From: Pigoraptor chileana
Lineage: Eukaryota > Opisthokonta > Filasterea
NCBI GenBank assembly: GCA_943704495.1
Contig: CALSCR010001047.1
Location: forward strand, 1-64,000
Reading direction: 5' to 3'
DNA: 64,000 nt
Below are positions 30,945 through 41,520 of this stretch, one piece after another. Made by a program: the position numbers and the translations under genes. The notes beneath the pieces were generated by a model that ran no database searches, had not been told where the DNA came from, and saw only the letters and a list, made by a program, of their open reading frames with translations. Position 1 is the stretch's first letter, and every line of letters begins with the position of its first letter.

Positions 30945-33900
30945 ATGGCCCTCCGTGGCCATGCCGAGAGTGTCATCAAAAATATAGTTAGTGAAATCAT
31001 AACTGAGTGCAAGGAGAGAGGCAATGACGTTTCCGAGACACTGGCTGCGTTTGTGGTAAGTGAGCGAGCAAGCAATAGCTGCATATTCCAATCAAAACGC
31101 ACGATCTTCAGTCCTTAAGCTGGGCGCCATTGCTCATTTACAGGTAAAAGCAGTTGTGCTGGATCCCGATAACAATTTTCGAGTGGACGAGAATCTCACG
31201 CGCAGCGATGTTGAAGTACTCAAGAAGGTACGATAATTTCACGGAACGGCTTGTTCCGTCGGCTAGCCCTTGTGCTCTGGCCACGGTGTGAAATGTCTGT
31301 ATACGCCGCGGTCCTAACCTGCTTCTGTTTGATACCTTTCGATGCATAGTTGGCAGTTGACAAGTTGACGGCCAGGGGATCTGCGTCACTCGATACTATC
31401 AGGCTGCAGGTGTACTTCGACACGAACTATGCGAATCCAAGTGAGTGTTTAATGAATCTGACGGACGTGAGATGTTGATGTGGTCAGTAACTTGATTAGC
31501 GGGAACTGACACTCTGGCCGTTGCAGCTGACTTTGTGGCGGAGCATTCCAAGGTTCTGAGGAACAAGTTGCAACCAATTCTGCGGGACATCACCGACAGC
31601 AGGGCTCGCACAACGTCTGAGCTGGAAGGTATTGAAGGATCCCAACCGAAGTACTGTTTCGCAGAGAGCAATTGATGTGCTGGAAGAATGTGCTGACATA
31701 TTATATTCAATTTGCAACGCAGCACTCTATCGAAAGATTGTAACGTATATTTTGCTTCGGTCGGGCATGGGGTCCACTACTGACATGGGTGTTGTACGCG
31801 AGGCAACAGGTACGTGCTATCAAGTGGTTTCTCTATGAACCCAACGCTTGTAGGTGTGTGGTTGGTGCTGATCATTCACGATGTTGTTCATTGCAGCGGC
31901 ACTTGAGAGCGTTCTGCCGCAGTCGGAACTGGGAACATTTTTGTCGCTGCTCAAGGCAGAGAAGGAGGAGCAGCTGGAAGAGTTGACGTCCATTGTGTCG
32001 GGCATACGACTATTCAACAAGAACTGCGGCAAGGGCGGGCAGGGAATCGATGACCGTGGGTTTGCTGGTGGTGTGATGGACCGGCTTGGGGTGCCTAATG
32101 AACTCGACTGATTGCTGCTCATTCCACTTTCGTATTGCAGTGCCTGGGATTCTTTCGAACGGCGTCACGCTGATGGCGCACACACTTCAAGAGCTCCTTG
32201 ACGGCACCTTGGATCTTGGTTCTAAGTACGCGGGTGGGTTGCACGACCTCCCATTCATTGTGTTGCCAAAATTTGAGACGTATAAGACTTTCGCCACGCA
32301 TTCTTACAATATATCGGCACATTTTGGCTGCAGCCCTCGTGGACGGTGGAATGGCCCAACTCCGAGCGAATCTAATCAACACGCGACAGCATGCGGTGTA
32401 CCTTCAGCAACTGCAGGTGATTATTCGAATGAACTCTTTGGCACATTGTCGCCCATGCACAACTTGCGTTTGCATCCTGTAGACCATAATGTCGCTCACA
32501 GCATTCAATTCCTTGCACTACCAGGATGACGTGACGCGTTCGCGACAGAACTTAGCGAGCTTAGATGACAAGTTTCGCGAGCGGATGCAATCTCTTGCAA
32601 CGTTGGTCAAAGCCAAAACAGCAGTGCCGACTGACCAAGTTTATGTGAGTATTCCACTCCTACAGAACAACGACCTTGCTATTCGGCCGGAAACATGCTC
32701 ACTCTGTCCTTATCACCCGCCTGCAGCCACAATTCATCGCGTTGGCGCACCTGTGGTGCGGATTTCAGGACGAAATGATTCTGCTGAACGTTCGCGATGC
32801 TCTCATTCCCGGCATGGACGAGTACACTCAGGTGCGTTTTCTTACTTCCACCTTTTGAACGTATTGTATGGATGCTGATGTCAATGACAGCTGATCGTAT
32901 TTGTCTTTTATCAAATCATGCGATTGTCTGCAGACATACCGACCCGAGGGAATGGCACCCGACCTCGCGGCTGCCATAGGGAGTGTCGTTGTTCCAGGCG
33001 CCGAGGGCTCAGGTTTGTGTTTCTGGCTTGTTCTGTCGTGCCTGGTCTACAATCTTGGATTACCAACCGCCATCATCGACTGAGCCACTAACGCCGCCGT
33101 GCATTGGCCTGCCGCACCTGTCATATCCAGATGATGAAGGAGAGCATACTCACGCAAGAGATAGAATCGATGCCGCATCAGTGCGGCCTCTCCTTGCGTT
33201 TTATCCCGAAGCCACTCCAAATTATAGTCGATTGCCTCTCGAGTACAAGGTCAGTCCGATCATTTCTACATCGTGACGCTGGGTTGCTTATATTTTTCTG
33301 GCCTACTCATGCAATGTCATTGCCCAATTTCAGGGATTCTGTGCGTACACAATAGCTGCAAAGGAAGGGCTGTTGGTGCCAGGTGCGAAGGAGATTGGCG
33401 TCCTGCGATATAAGGAAAATTTCTTCGCTTTCTCCAGCAGTGCTGCTGCCGAAGCATTTTCGCGGGAGCCCGACCGGTGGGTTTTATTATTCTCCGTTTG
33501 ACATGCACATCACTCTAGTCCACGTCTGCGCCCAGTACTAACTTTTCTCATCTTTCCAGCTACATTGCGCGGGTCGTCGACATATCAAAGAAATGTCCCG
33601 AGCTGATCCACCTCCTGGACTTGCACCGACACATGTCGGTGGTCAACGTAGATGCCAAGGTGAGCATCGCTATTCTTTGCGATTAGAGAGAGCGGCTGTC
33701 AAGCATTGCCACTTATTCTGACGAACTGGATTTGCTTGGTGCAGGGAGACGGTTCTGGAACCAAACGAATGGTTCATGTCATCACCAAAAGTGATGGTGG
33801 TACACAAACGGACACGCACATCGTGGAGTCGCACATAGACAAGAAGTACGACTGGAACGAGTGGGAACTCAGGCGAAAAGCACTTCGTCTGGTGAGTGCG

Positions 33901-34300
33901 TGCCAGAAGAGTGTAACCCTTGTTGAAAGCCTTTTCCGGCCGGTACTCAAACTCTTCAACCGTTTAAACCCAGGTCAACTTGCGAAACAAGGCCACGCAC
34001 TCGATGCAGACAGATTCCAGCCATTTCCGCCGCGACAATGAAACACAAGTCTTTCTTCCCAAGTGAGCTTTTCTGTGTCTGTGCATTGTAGCACAATGCG
34101 TAAGGCCTACACTGACTTCTACTGCTCTACTGTTTCTAATGATACTGCGCTGGCTTTTTCTACTTTTAAATAGGATCGCGGCTACTCAAACGCGCAAGGA
34201 TGCATCAACTAAGGTGCCAAAGCAAACGAACTATTTCGCTGGGCTGAGAGGCAGCCCCACAAGCAACATGAAAGTTGTGAACTTGACATTTGACTTCTAA
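30945..34300 (+). CDS. CFAP206: Cilia- and flagella-associated protein 206 (radial spoke/axoneme)
   Basis: An axonemal protein required for radial-spoke docking (FAP206). It is spread over 14 or more short exons. Successive exons match the family in order: SETLAAFVVKAVVLDPDNNF; RVDENLTRSDVEVLKKL; SLDTIRLQVYFDTNYANP; REITDSRAR-type block DITDSRARTTSELEALYRKI; YILLRSGMGSTTDMGVVREA; QSELGTFLSLLKAEKEEQLE; SGIRLFNKNCGKGGQGIDD; LVKAKTAVPTDQVYPQFIAL; GFCAYTIAAKEGLLVPGAKE; KCPELIHLLDLHRHM; VESHIDKKYDWNEWELRRKA; THSMQTDSSHFRRDNETQVF; and the last exon with KVPKQTNYFAGLRGSP ending NLTFDF at 34300. It shows that the organism builds motile cilia. The start at 30945 gives MALRGHAESVIKNIVSEIIT. Exon borders in the middle are approximate. 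Confidence 0.93.
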
Positions 34301-35544
34301 CTGTAAATATACTTGCAGCACACTGCTCGCACCAATCCATGTAGTCGAGAAACAAGGACATTTCACAAATATGATCCCCCTCCCTAGTCACATCGAAATA
34401 TCGATTCTTCTACATCCCTAGTCACATCGAAATATCGATTCTTCTACATGTACGTACACGTGGTTATGTAGTGCGCCTCTAATAATGAACCCGGATGCAA
34501 TCAGTTTACATAGAGCATGCATGCGTCCCGCAGCCAGTTGGTCATCTTCGTATCTGGCCGTCGGAATCATGTAAACTCGCACAATCGTTCGCTGTTGTTT
34601 TCAATCGAACAACCAACACTCCCCCTTCAGTCGTGAAGTGAAATTCATCTCGTCCAGTTCAGCTGCTAGCTATGACACACACACATCACAACGTCTGATT
34701 CACATCACTCGTCTCGCTAGTTCTGCTCAACTGGACTTTTCAGTGACACACGTAAACTCGTTCATCCACTGTCGTGCGAGCCCAGCTGGCCATCATGTGA
34801 GTTCTCTCTTTTGTCCGCAGCTACCAGCAGTCTGACTTGACTGTCTGAATCATTGAGCTCTCACTCCATTATGCAGCCAGTTATTCCAGCAACTCGGATG
34901 TCATTTGATTCCCATAAACCACTCGTCACTAAGGACATGTTGCTAAAGTTATAACAAAAACACTATTTCAAGAAACAGAATGCTGAGCTGGATCACGCAA
35001 ACAACTCTCTCGTGCGGCTCAACATTTAATCGGCATGAGCAAATTATCGTCGCTTGATTATCAAATCTCCACCATGAAAACTTCATCGCGCCCAAAACCC
35101 ATCTACCATCTGTGTTCCAGCTTGTAGCATCACGTTCGAAAACTAAAAAAAATACACTGATGGACCACCCACTTTTTCGCCCGTCTGCATGATATGTTTT
35201 AGTAACCACATGACTTATCTTGAAAAATGTGCGCTTTTAAATGAAGTTTTCTTCCCCCTTGAATATTAATTTAATCTGTATTGATGGGGACTGATTCTTG
35301 AGCATAGCGACCATACGCATATATACGTATTATCGAAATTCATTCTGAACTCTTCCATGATTTGTGGAAATCCTTTGAACACCAACAGTCTGCCCTAAAG
35401 GATCTTACTGAAAGTTTACGCGTTCAACAATTTACCATCGCCCCGTCATATATTTTTGTTCTTTGTGCGGCGCAAATTATATTTCTTTTTATTTACTTCA
35501 CGTAGTTGCGAAGTAATTCTCCCAACCCAGTAGTATTCGCATTA
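34301..35544. other. Gene-poor AT-rich intergenic stretch
   Basis: This 1,244-base region is the longest without a recognisable gene. It is AT-richer than the flanks and contains an exact 34-base tandem duplication (34382-34449), one E-box at 34457-34462 and short CA tracts near 34677. It should hold the 3' UTRs of the convergent CFAP206 and ZNHIT1 genes. Frames of up to 86 codons occur but have no family signature. I see no transposon termini or reverse-transcriptase signal. Confidence 0.5.
34382..34449. repeat. 34-base exact tandem duplication
   Basis: Two identical 34-base units lie head to tail (34382-34415 and 34416-34449). Each contains an inner inverted repeat, ATCGA-AATA-TCGAT. Exact identity points to a recent duplication. 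No function is apparent. Confidence 0.9.
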
Positions 35545-36264
35545 TCATGCGAGCCATTTCAAACATCTGCGAATGTAGGAAATGAGACAATCAGCTTTGA
35601 TACCTTATGTTTTCGAAGGCGCACTGATAGAACACAGCAACAACAAACCTGGTTTCTCGATGAGTTGCTTGACATCTTTGACTGCAGTACTTCGTCCCAC
35701 ACGAAGCGCAAGTATAGCTGGACGCGAATGTGAACTTGTAAGGTTAAGGAAAGTACTCAGTCAATGTAACAAGTGCATTTACGGTGCGCAGCAAAAACGT
35801 GTCGGATATCCACAGACAGCGCAAAATCGGCGATCCGGAAATTTCGATGGCATTGCCTTTGCGGTGAAGTAATTGGTTTCGCTAACGGCAGATTCCGATC
35901 CAGCTTCTTGCAGAATTACTTCGATAGTCTTTTTTTGAGTTCGTTTTCGGACACTGCGCCCATCTTTCTTACGTTTCTTCTTGCCACCTAATTGATTGTA
36001 AATCAAATCGCTGTCAATAGTAAGCAGAGTGCACATGCAGTCAAAATAAGTTCATATCACAGATATCTGACCTTCTTCTTCCATCACTTGCACCGCAGTC
36101 ACCCCATCAAAAGAAGGATGTGGTTCATCTTGAAAATTATCGAGGTCCAGAGCATCCAATTGCCGTTTCTGGCGCTTCTGCCGAACAAAACTATCCAGAA
36201 TAGCTGCATTGGGTTTCGTGCGCTGCGAGGCAGCTCTTAACACTGCGGTGGTTTTATCCCCCAT
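35545..36264 (-). CDS. ZNHIT1: ZNHIT1-like HIT zinc-finger subunit of the SWR1/SRCAP complex
   Basis: A short protein of the SWR1/SRCAP chromatin remodeller that deposits H2A.Z. Four exons assemble. Exon 1 from ATG 36264 has LDSFVRQKRQKRQLDALDLD followed by NFQDEPHP, as in human ZNHIT1. Exon 2 (about 35987-35822) has KKKRKKDGRSVRKRTQKKT, then SAVSETNYFTAKAMPSKFPD and RRFCAVCGYP, the first zinc knuckle. Exon 3 (about 35720-35620) has YTCASCGTKYCSQRCQATHR, the second half of the HIT zinc finger. Exon 4 is only 18 bases (35562-35545) and finishes with CLKWLA; the family ends in the same CLKW. The Cys/His spacing needed to bind two zincs is complete. The divergent neighbour is the myosin light chain gene. 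Confidence 0.93.
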
Positions 36265-36560
36265 CTTCTTGTTTAAGATATCAGGATTATGAAATTGTGA
36301 AACATAATCCTTTCTTGTAGTTGTCGTCGTAGTCCGATCACGAATGTGAAGTGGATGGAAGGTATCATCACGTGACTAAACACCAGATTATCCGGAGTCA
36401 TTTTGCTGTCCTCTCCCCCGCAAAGCAAAACAATCTTTTGTTGACCACAACCAACCGTCAAAGAAATGTGAAAGTATGAAGCAATTGTCTCAGGCAAGTC
36501 GTCAAGAAACACATTTATTGCCTTCAAACGAAGCTTCAAGTGAAGAAAGTGCACTTAAAA
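36265..36560. promoter_or_regulatory. Divergent promoter region ZNHIT1 / myosin light chain
   Basis: A 296-base divergent gap with a TCACGTGA palindrome (E-box core 36369-36374) about 110 bases upstream of ZNHIT1. A minus-strand frame of 93 codons covers it but resembles no family. Confidence 0.5.
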
Positions 36561-37584
36561 ATGGTATGTAACTGCGACATATTAGGTTATCAGTATATAA
36601 TATGTATTATATTATGCGACAGAGTAGGTAAACAGCATATATGTATGTATTATGTCTTAATTTAAATCCGATCATTTTTGTTTATTTGTTGCAGTCTGGA
36701 CTCAACGAGGATCAAATCGCTGGTGAGTGTCTCCGTTTGGTGTATTCACGTGATATTTGTTCTGTTTGACTCTCCAATTCATTTTTGATTTACAACTTCC
36801 TGTCGATATGTTATATGTTGAACTTTGAGAGGGTGCGATGGGTTCTTATTATTGGAGCGGTGCGGCATTTTTTGGTTGACATGGACGAGTACTTCTTTGT
36901 TTGATTATTGTTAGTTGTGGTTTGCCGTATCTCAAGCATGCCATATGCAATCCTATGTGCGGTTTCTGCGCAGAATACAAGGAGGGATTCATCCTCTTTG
37001 ACAAGAAAGGGGACAACAAGATTGCTCTCCCTGATCTTGGTCGTGTTCTTCGGTCCCTCGGTCAGAATCCCACTGAGGCGGAGGTTAAGAAGACTGTGGA
37101 TGAAATCGACCCGACAGGTATGTGCAATTGACCTGCGTTTGTGTTTCACAATGTATGTTGCGAAAATGTTTTGATGGCATTTCGTTTCCCATTTGTATGC
37201 GTAGCAACCAAGCGCATTGGCTTTGAAGAGTTTCTTCCGATTCTCACGCGCCAGCGGAAGGAGACTGCAAAGGAGAGCGATTTCATTGAGGGACTTAAGG
37301 TGTTTGACAAGGACGGCAACGGCTTCATGAACGCTGCTGAGTTGAGGCACGTGCTGACCAGCCTGGGAGAGAAGCTCTCGGATGATGATGTGGATCAACT
37401 TCTCCAAGGTGTCGAAATTGACAAGGATGGCTCCATCAACTACGAAGGTCAGAACAACTCTTATGTGCTCCTTGTGGACTCTCTTTTTGGGCACTCGCAT
37501 CGCCTTTAAACTAACTTATCTGTCTTGCCCTTTCATTTCTTCATGCCATTTGCAGAGTTCGTCAAGCTGGTCATGAGCTCTTAA
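36561..37584 (+). CDS. Essential myosin light chain / calmodulin-like EF-hand protein
   Basis: An EF-hand protein of about 147 residues. The first exon is only the ATG (36561-36563), split from the next exon, SGLNEDQIA, by an intron with a GTATGT donor. Later exons read [94 protein letters not shown] and [11 protein letters not shown]. The GQNPT segment and the lack of a good second Ca site ([13 protein letters not shown]) match essential light chains (MYL6/Cdc4/Mlc1) better than calmodulin. Site 3 ([12 protein letters not shown]) looks able to bind Ca; site 1 ([12 protein letters not shown]) is degenerate. It is predicted to stabilise the IQ motif of a myosin heavy chain, which is not in this window. 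Confidence 0.88.
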
Positions 37585-37956
37585 ACGCGTGTAACACTAA
37601 ATACGCGCATATTATATCGCTCAAGCATGTATAAACGGTTCACTTCACTGTTGTCAGGTATAATCTGTGTTAGTGTTTGCGGCCGCGAAGATTTACACAC
37701 GTAAGATTTGTGGCTGCCACACATACCTTCGCAAAATAGGTACTTATTTTAGTTTGCCTTACAAAAAAATTCAATTGCCGAATTCGCAACTATTTTCAAA
37801 TTGATGAGTTCGGACTGATCTGGGCCAATGAGCTGCATGAGTCAGCGCCGGACTGACGCCAGGGATTAAAAAGGATTGTTAAAGGTAGAAAACAAGACAA
37901 TCAACCAGCCACATCTTTACATTTTCAACACCCCCAAACGAATACAGAGCGCCATC
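37585..37956. other. Intergenic region upstream of MnSOD
   Basis: A 372-base gap between tandem plus-strand genes. It contains the light-chain 3' UTR and the MnSOD promoter. No E-box, CRE or clear TATA box was seen. Confidence 0.45.
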
Positions 37957-38961
37957 ATGATGTCATCTGTTTTGTTGAGGCGCACTGGCGTGGCTGGCTT
38001 GGCCATGTCCGCTGCGCGCGCCAAGCACACGCTCCCGGACCTTCCGTACGACTACAACGCCCTGGAGCCCACTATCAGCGCCGACATTATGCGCATTCAT
38101 CACGATAAGCATCATCGCGCCTACGTCACGAACCTCAATGTCGCCGAGGAGAAGCTGAACGAAGCCATTGCTAAGAATGACGTGTCAGGCGTCGTCGCCG
38201 TTCAGTCTGCCTTCAAGTTCAATGGAGGTGGCCACATCAACCATTCAATTTTTTGGACTAATCTCTCCCCTACCAACAAGGAGGGTGGCAAGCCTCCCAC
38301 CGGTAAGGAAATGTATTTTTGCTCTCATAATGCGGCTCATCTCATATTGATAATTGGTCTGCCCAGCCGCACCTCCCCTTCTTTCAGTTTCATTAACCCT
38401 GCCCCACTACACCAAACCCAAAATTCCCATACCTTAAAAGGTGATTTTGCAAAGGCGTTCAATGCTGAATTCGGCTCTCTGGAAAGCTTCATTGAAAAAT
38501 TCAACGCTGCATCCGTTGGAGTGCAGGGGTCTGGTTGGGGCTGGTTGGTGAGTTAAGATGATTATTGTCGTGCGCATGAGCCAGCTGGCGGTGGACTTTT
38601 CTCATTCTGCAAAACGACGTTCATTGCAGGGGTATGACAAGAACAAGAAGCGCCTTGCAATCGCTACGTGCCCTAATCAAGACCCACTCGAAGCCACGAC
38701 GGGTGCGTTAGGGGACAGGCCAGATAAACGCTGCCATGTTTTGTAGACCGCACGTATTTGTTGCCTGCAGGCATGCTGACTCCTTGCCTTCTTCTACTGC
38801 GCCCTTTAGGTCTTGTTCCGCTCCTTGGCATCGACGTGTGGGAGCATGCGTACTATCTGCAGTACAAGAATGTGCGCCCCGACTACCTCAAGGCCATTTG
38901 GAATGTCGTCAACTGGTCGAATGTCGCCGATCGTTTCAAAGCCGCGTCGGCTTCAAAGTGA
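37957..38961 (+). CDS. SOD2: Mitochondrial manganese superoxide dismutase
   Basis: A mitochondrial Mn/Fe-type superoxide dismutase that disproportionates superoxide. The N-terminus [20 protein letters not shown] has Arg and no acids, a typical matrix presequence, followed by [19 protein letters not shown]. Metal ligands are visible: the His in [13 protein letters not shown], the His in [13 protein letters not shown], and Asp plus His in the C-terminal signature [13 protein letters not shown], which is an exact PROSITE-type match. GSGWGWL precedes a small intron. Exons: the first ends with GGKPPT, the second covers [20 protein letters not shown], the third [18 protein letters not shown], and the last begins [14 protein letters not shown]. 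It ends RFKAASASK. The Gln/Gly features around the active site fit Mn rather than Fe, but this is not decisive. Confidence 0.95.
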
Positions 38962-38994
38962 GAAACCCGGATTTGACTCGCTTCTCCGCAGCAA

Positions 38995-41089
38995 TCACTT
39001 GCCGGCGCCGTACTGGTCCATAACCTGTCGCAAAACGAAGCGGTCCACCGGAATGTGGAGGTACTCGATGCCGTCGGCGCCCTGGCATTGAGCGTCCAGC
39101 GCAGCCGTGATATGATGAGATAATCTTCAGGGCAATGAATTTACAGTTGAAAGGACCATCACAAGAAATGCTTTGTGCCAACAACACCACACCTTTTTAG
39201 AGCGGATAATGGCGTGGTCTCTGAATTCAATGAGCTGAGTGCGTAGCGCGAGATCGCTGTTTGCGAGAAAGAGCTCCCGACAGCGCGCATAATATTCCTG
39301 GAAGGAAAGACCATGCGTGTCTGCGCAGTCACCATCCAATCCTGCACCAGCTGCGTCGAGCTGATGTCGCGCCAGTACACCGAATATGCCCCGGGCATTT
39401 GGCGTGAGACTGCGAAGCACGACGGCAATCGTGCGCGGCGACAGGGCCATTGGCCGGACAAGAAGGGAGCCTTCGTAGGACAGCTCGCTCGAGTAATTTT
39501 CAAAGGTGGTTGCGTCGTGCCAGATCCATCGAATGGAGGCCACCTTGGAGTGCTCCCAAACTGCAGAGAGCCCGCAACATGCTTTAAAATCTTGTCCACG
39601 AGCCCAATTAAACGAATCACGTGATCCATAGTGGTTAACGATTGGCAACAGCGGCAGCAATTGAGCATGCACATCAAACAACTTACTCAGGGGTGCATTA
39701 ATGTGGTCAACCGATGCGATGAGATGAAAACGCGGAATTGAGGCCAGCTCGGCAATAACTGCTTGAGCTTTCTCCCCTCGGAACGCAGGGCCGTCGACGT
39801 TGTGGATCACAAGGAAAATGCGTAACATTGGGTCTCGTGCAAGCGCGGCGCGGATCAAATCGCACTGATCACCCACAGAACGGAAAGCGCCACCATACCC
39901 TATCATGTTTCCGGTGATTTTGCTCAATACGTGGCGCAGAGTTAAAGTGGGAAAATGACCGTTTACAACGAGGCGGGGATATTCTGCCAAAGATGTCCTC
40001 GCAAATTCGTCGAGGAGGCCCTTTTTGGACCCAAATCCGTAAAGAATGATGTTAAAACCGCACCTGCATCGAACAATTTCAAGACCCATCTGAGCTTATG
40101 ATAGTGTTTTAAAATCCCTCTCTCCTCCCATCCCCTTTCACTTCCTCTCTTCACATATTCTTAGCCACCTACATTAGTTCTGAGAGCCACGGCGCAAACT
40201 TAGACAGCAGGTTTCGGTGCAGAAATGCACGTTCCTTTGCAAATACGGGTGGAAGAGCGGCAATGGCATCGAGGACAGCCTGCAGACAAGTAAAGCATAG
40301 CCAGTGTGAGCATTATGCAAGACACGAAACAGCGCGTTTAAGGTACAGTGACATCTACCTGTCCATCCATTCGCACAATGGCCACCCCCGCAAGCGTCCG
40401 GTCTGAAGTGGCGGCCTGCTTTGTCCGTTGTTCAAAATACTCTTCAATGTCGTTGGCGCACCTGACGGTACATTGCAAGTATTGCAAACAAATTATTCGC
40501 ATGACTTGGGTTAGTACAACAGTCTCACACTCCCGCAGAACGAGGCTCACCACCAAAACAAGCAATAGCGCAACAGCCTACCGTTCATCCACTTCCTCGG
40601 CGTGACCGACCGCTCGTTTTCGCTTTATGGAGCTCTTGCTTGCACCCTTGCGACTGCCACTCCCAAAACCGTACATTTCTCTGCCTGTCGACATATTATC
40701 TGTGAGGATTATACGATAGAACCTTGTCTTCGAAAGCGCATACCAGACAACATTGGCCTATTTTTCGTCAGCAACTCGTTGTATTTACCTCCATCACCTT
40801 GGGTTGTCTGAAGCCCCGAGTGGCTGCCCACGGCTTCCTTCCCGCATAACTGTTCCGGTTCATTCGCAAGAAGGTCAGACTTCAGGGAGTTTTTCAGAAC
40901 TCTCACATATTCCGAGCTCCGCACTTGCTCTGACGGGAAAATTCATACGTTCGATGAGTTGAGGGCACGCTGATGGTTCATTTCGCACAACACCGGCCTC
41001 CACTTGCCTTTGGGTGGCTTGTAGCCCGAGATGTCGACAACATGGCGAGGGACTTGAGCATCCACCACAACAAGAATCTCTGGTCTCAT
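38995..41089 (-). CDS. ORC2: Origin recognition complex subunit 2
   Basis: Subunit 2 of ORC, which loads MCM at replication origins. The long exon (to 40089) contains FNIILYGFGSKKGLLDEFAR, the ORC2 hallmark, then VVNGHFPTLTLRHVLSKI, IFLVIHNVDGPAFRGEKAQA, RFHLIASVDHINAPLS, FNWARGQDFKACC-type and YARCRELFLANSDLALRTQL (winged-helix region). The last exon, GADGIEYLHIPVDRFVLRQV, ends YGAGK at 38995. Upstream exons have FLHRNLLSKFAPWLSELM, DIEEYFEQRTKQAA and a basic KSSIKRKRAV patch. The first exon, beginning MRPEILVVVDAQVPRH at 41089, joins the next only if the intron uses a GC donor (AAAG/GCAAGT); that 5' end is inferred. Only 33 bases separate its stop from the stop of the convergent MnSOD gene. 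Confidence 0.9.
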
Positions 41090-41520
41090 GATTGCACACT
41101 AACTCCCCGATTATACCATTCTAAATACCATCTCGCGTTGTATCGAAAGTATCTTTATAACGCGGGTCTGAGAAGCAGGACCCGTGACAGTGAGGTCACG
41201 TGCCTAGCTTCGTGTGCAGTGGAATTACTTATTTTCAATTTCGGTGACAGTGAGCTCAAGGTATATTAAGTATATTGTACAATGGCATCAAAACTAGTTA
41301 TGGAAATCTTTCTGATTATGGCCAATGCATTAGAATACAAGTGGCTCAGTTGAGCACCTGAAATCTTTGTTTACCTCGCTGCAAAATCGAATGAACTCAA
41401 GATTCTGAGATTAATCTTATACTTGGTATTGTGATCGTAGTGTATCCGGGTTGTTGCCCATACAGTTACTGTACCAACCTTTAACTTATACACAGCAAAC
41501 ATTTAGTCTTAGCTTTGCGG
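41090..41520. promoter_or_regulatory. Divergent promoter region ORC2 / CCCH-PUF
   Basis: A 431-base divergent gap with one E-box CACGTG at 41197-41202, in a GGTCACGTGCC context. A TATA-like TATTAAGTATAT lies near 41265. No exon is seen. Confidence 0.45.

Noticed and set aside
30945-34300. Initial thought that this multi-exon gene was a MutS homologue
   Set aside because: No Walker A or MutS signature exists; successive exons match CFAP206 in order to its C-terminus.
34302-34309. TGTAAATA just after the CFAP206 stop, a match to the predicted PUF target
   Set aside because: An eight-base motif with one free position is expected several times per strand in 64 kb, so one hit is not evidence of regulation.
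36273-36554. A 93-codon minus-strand frame upstream of ZNHIT1
   Set aside because: There is no similarity to any family and it lies in a divergent promoter with an E-box palindrome.
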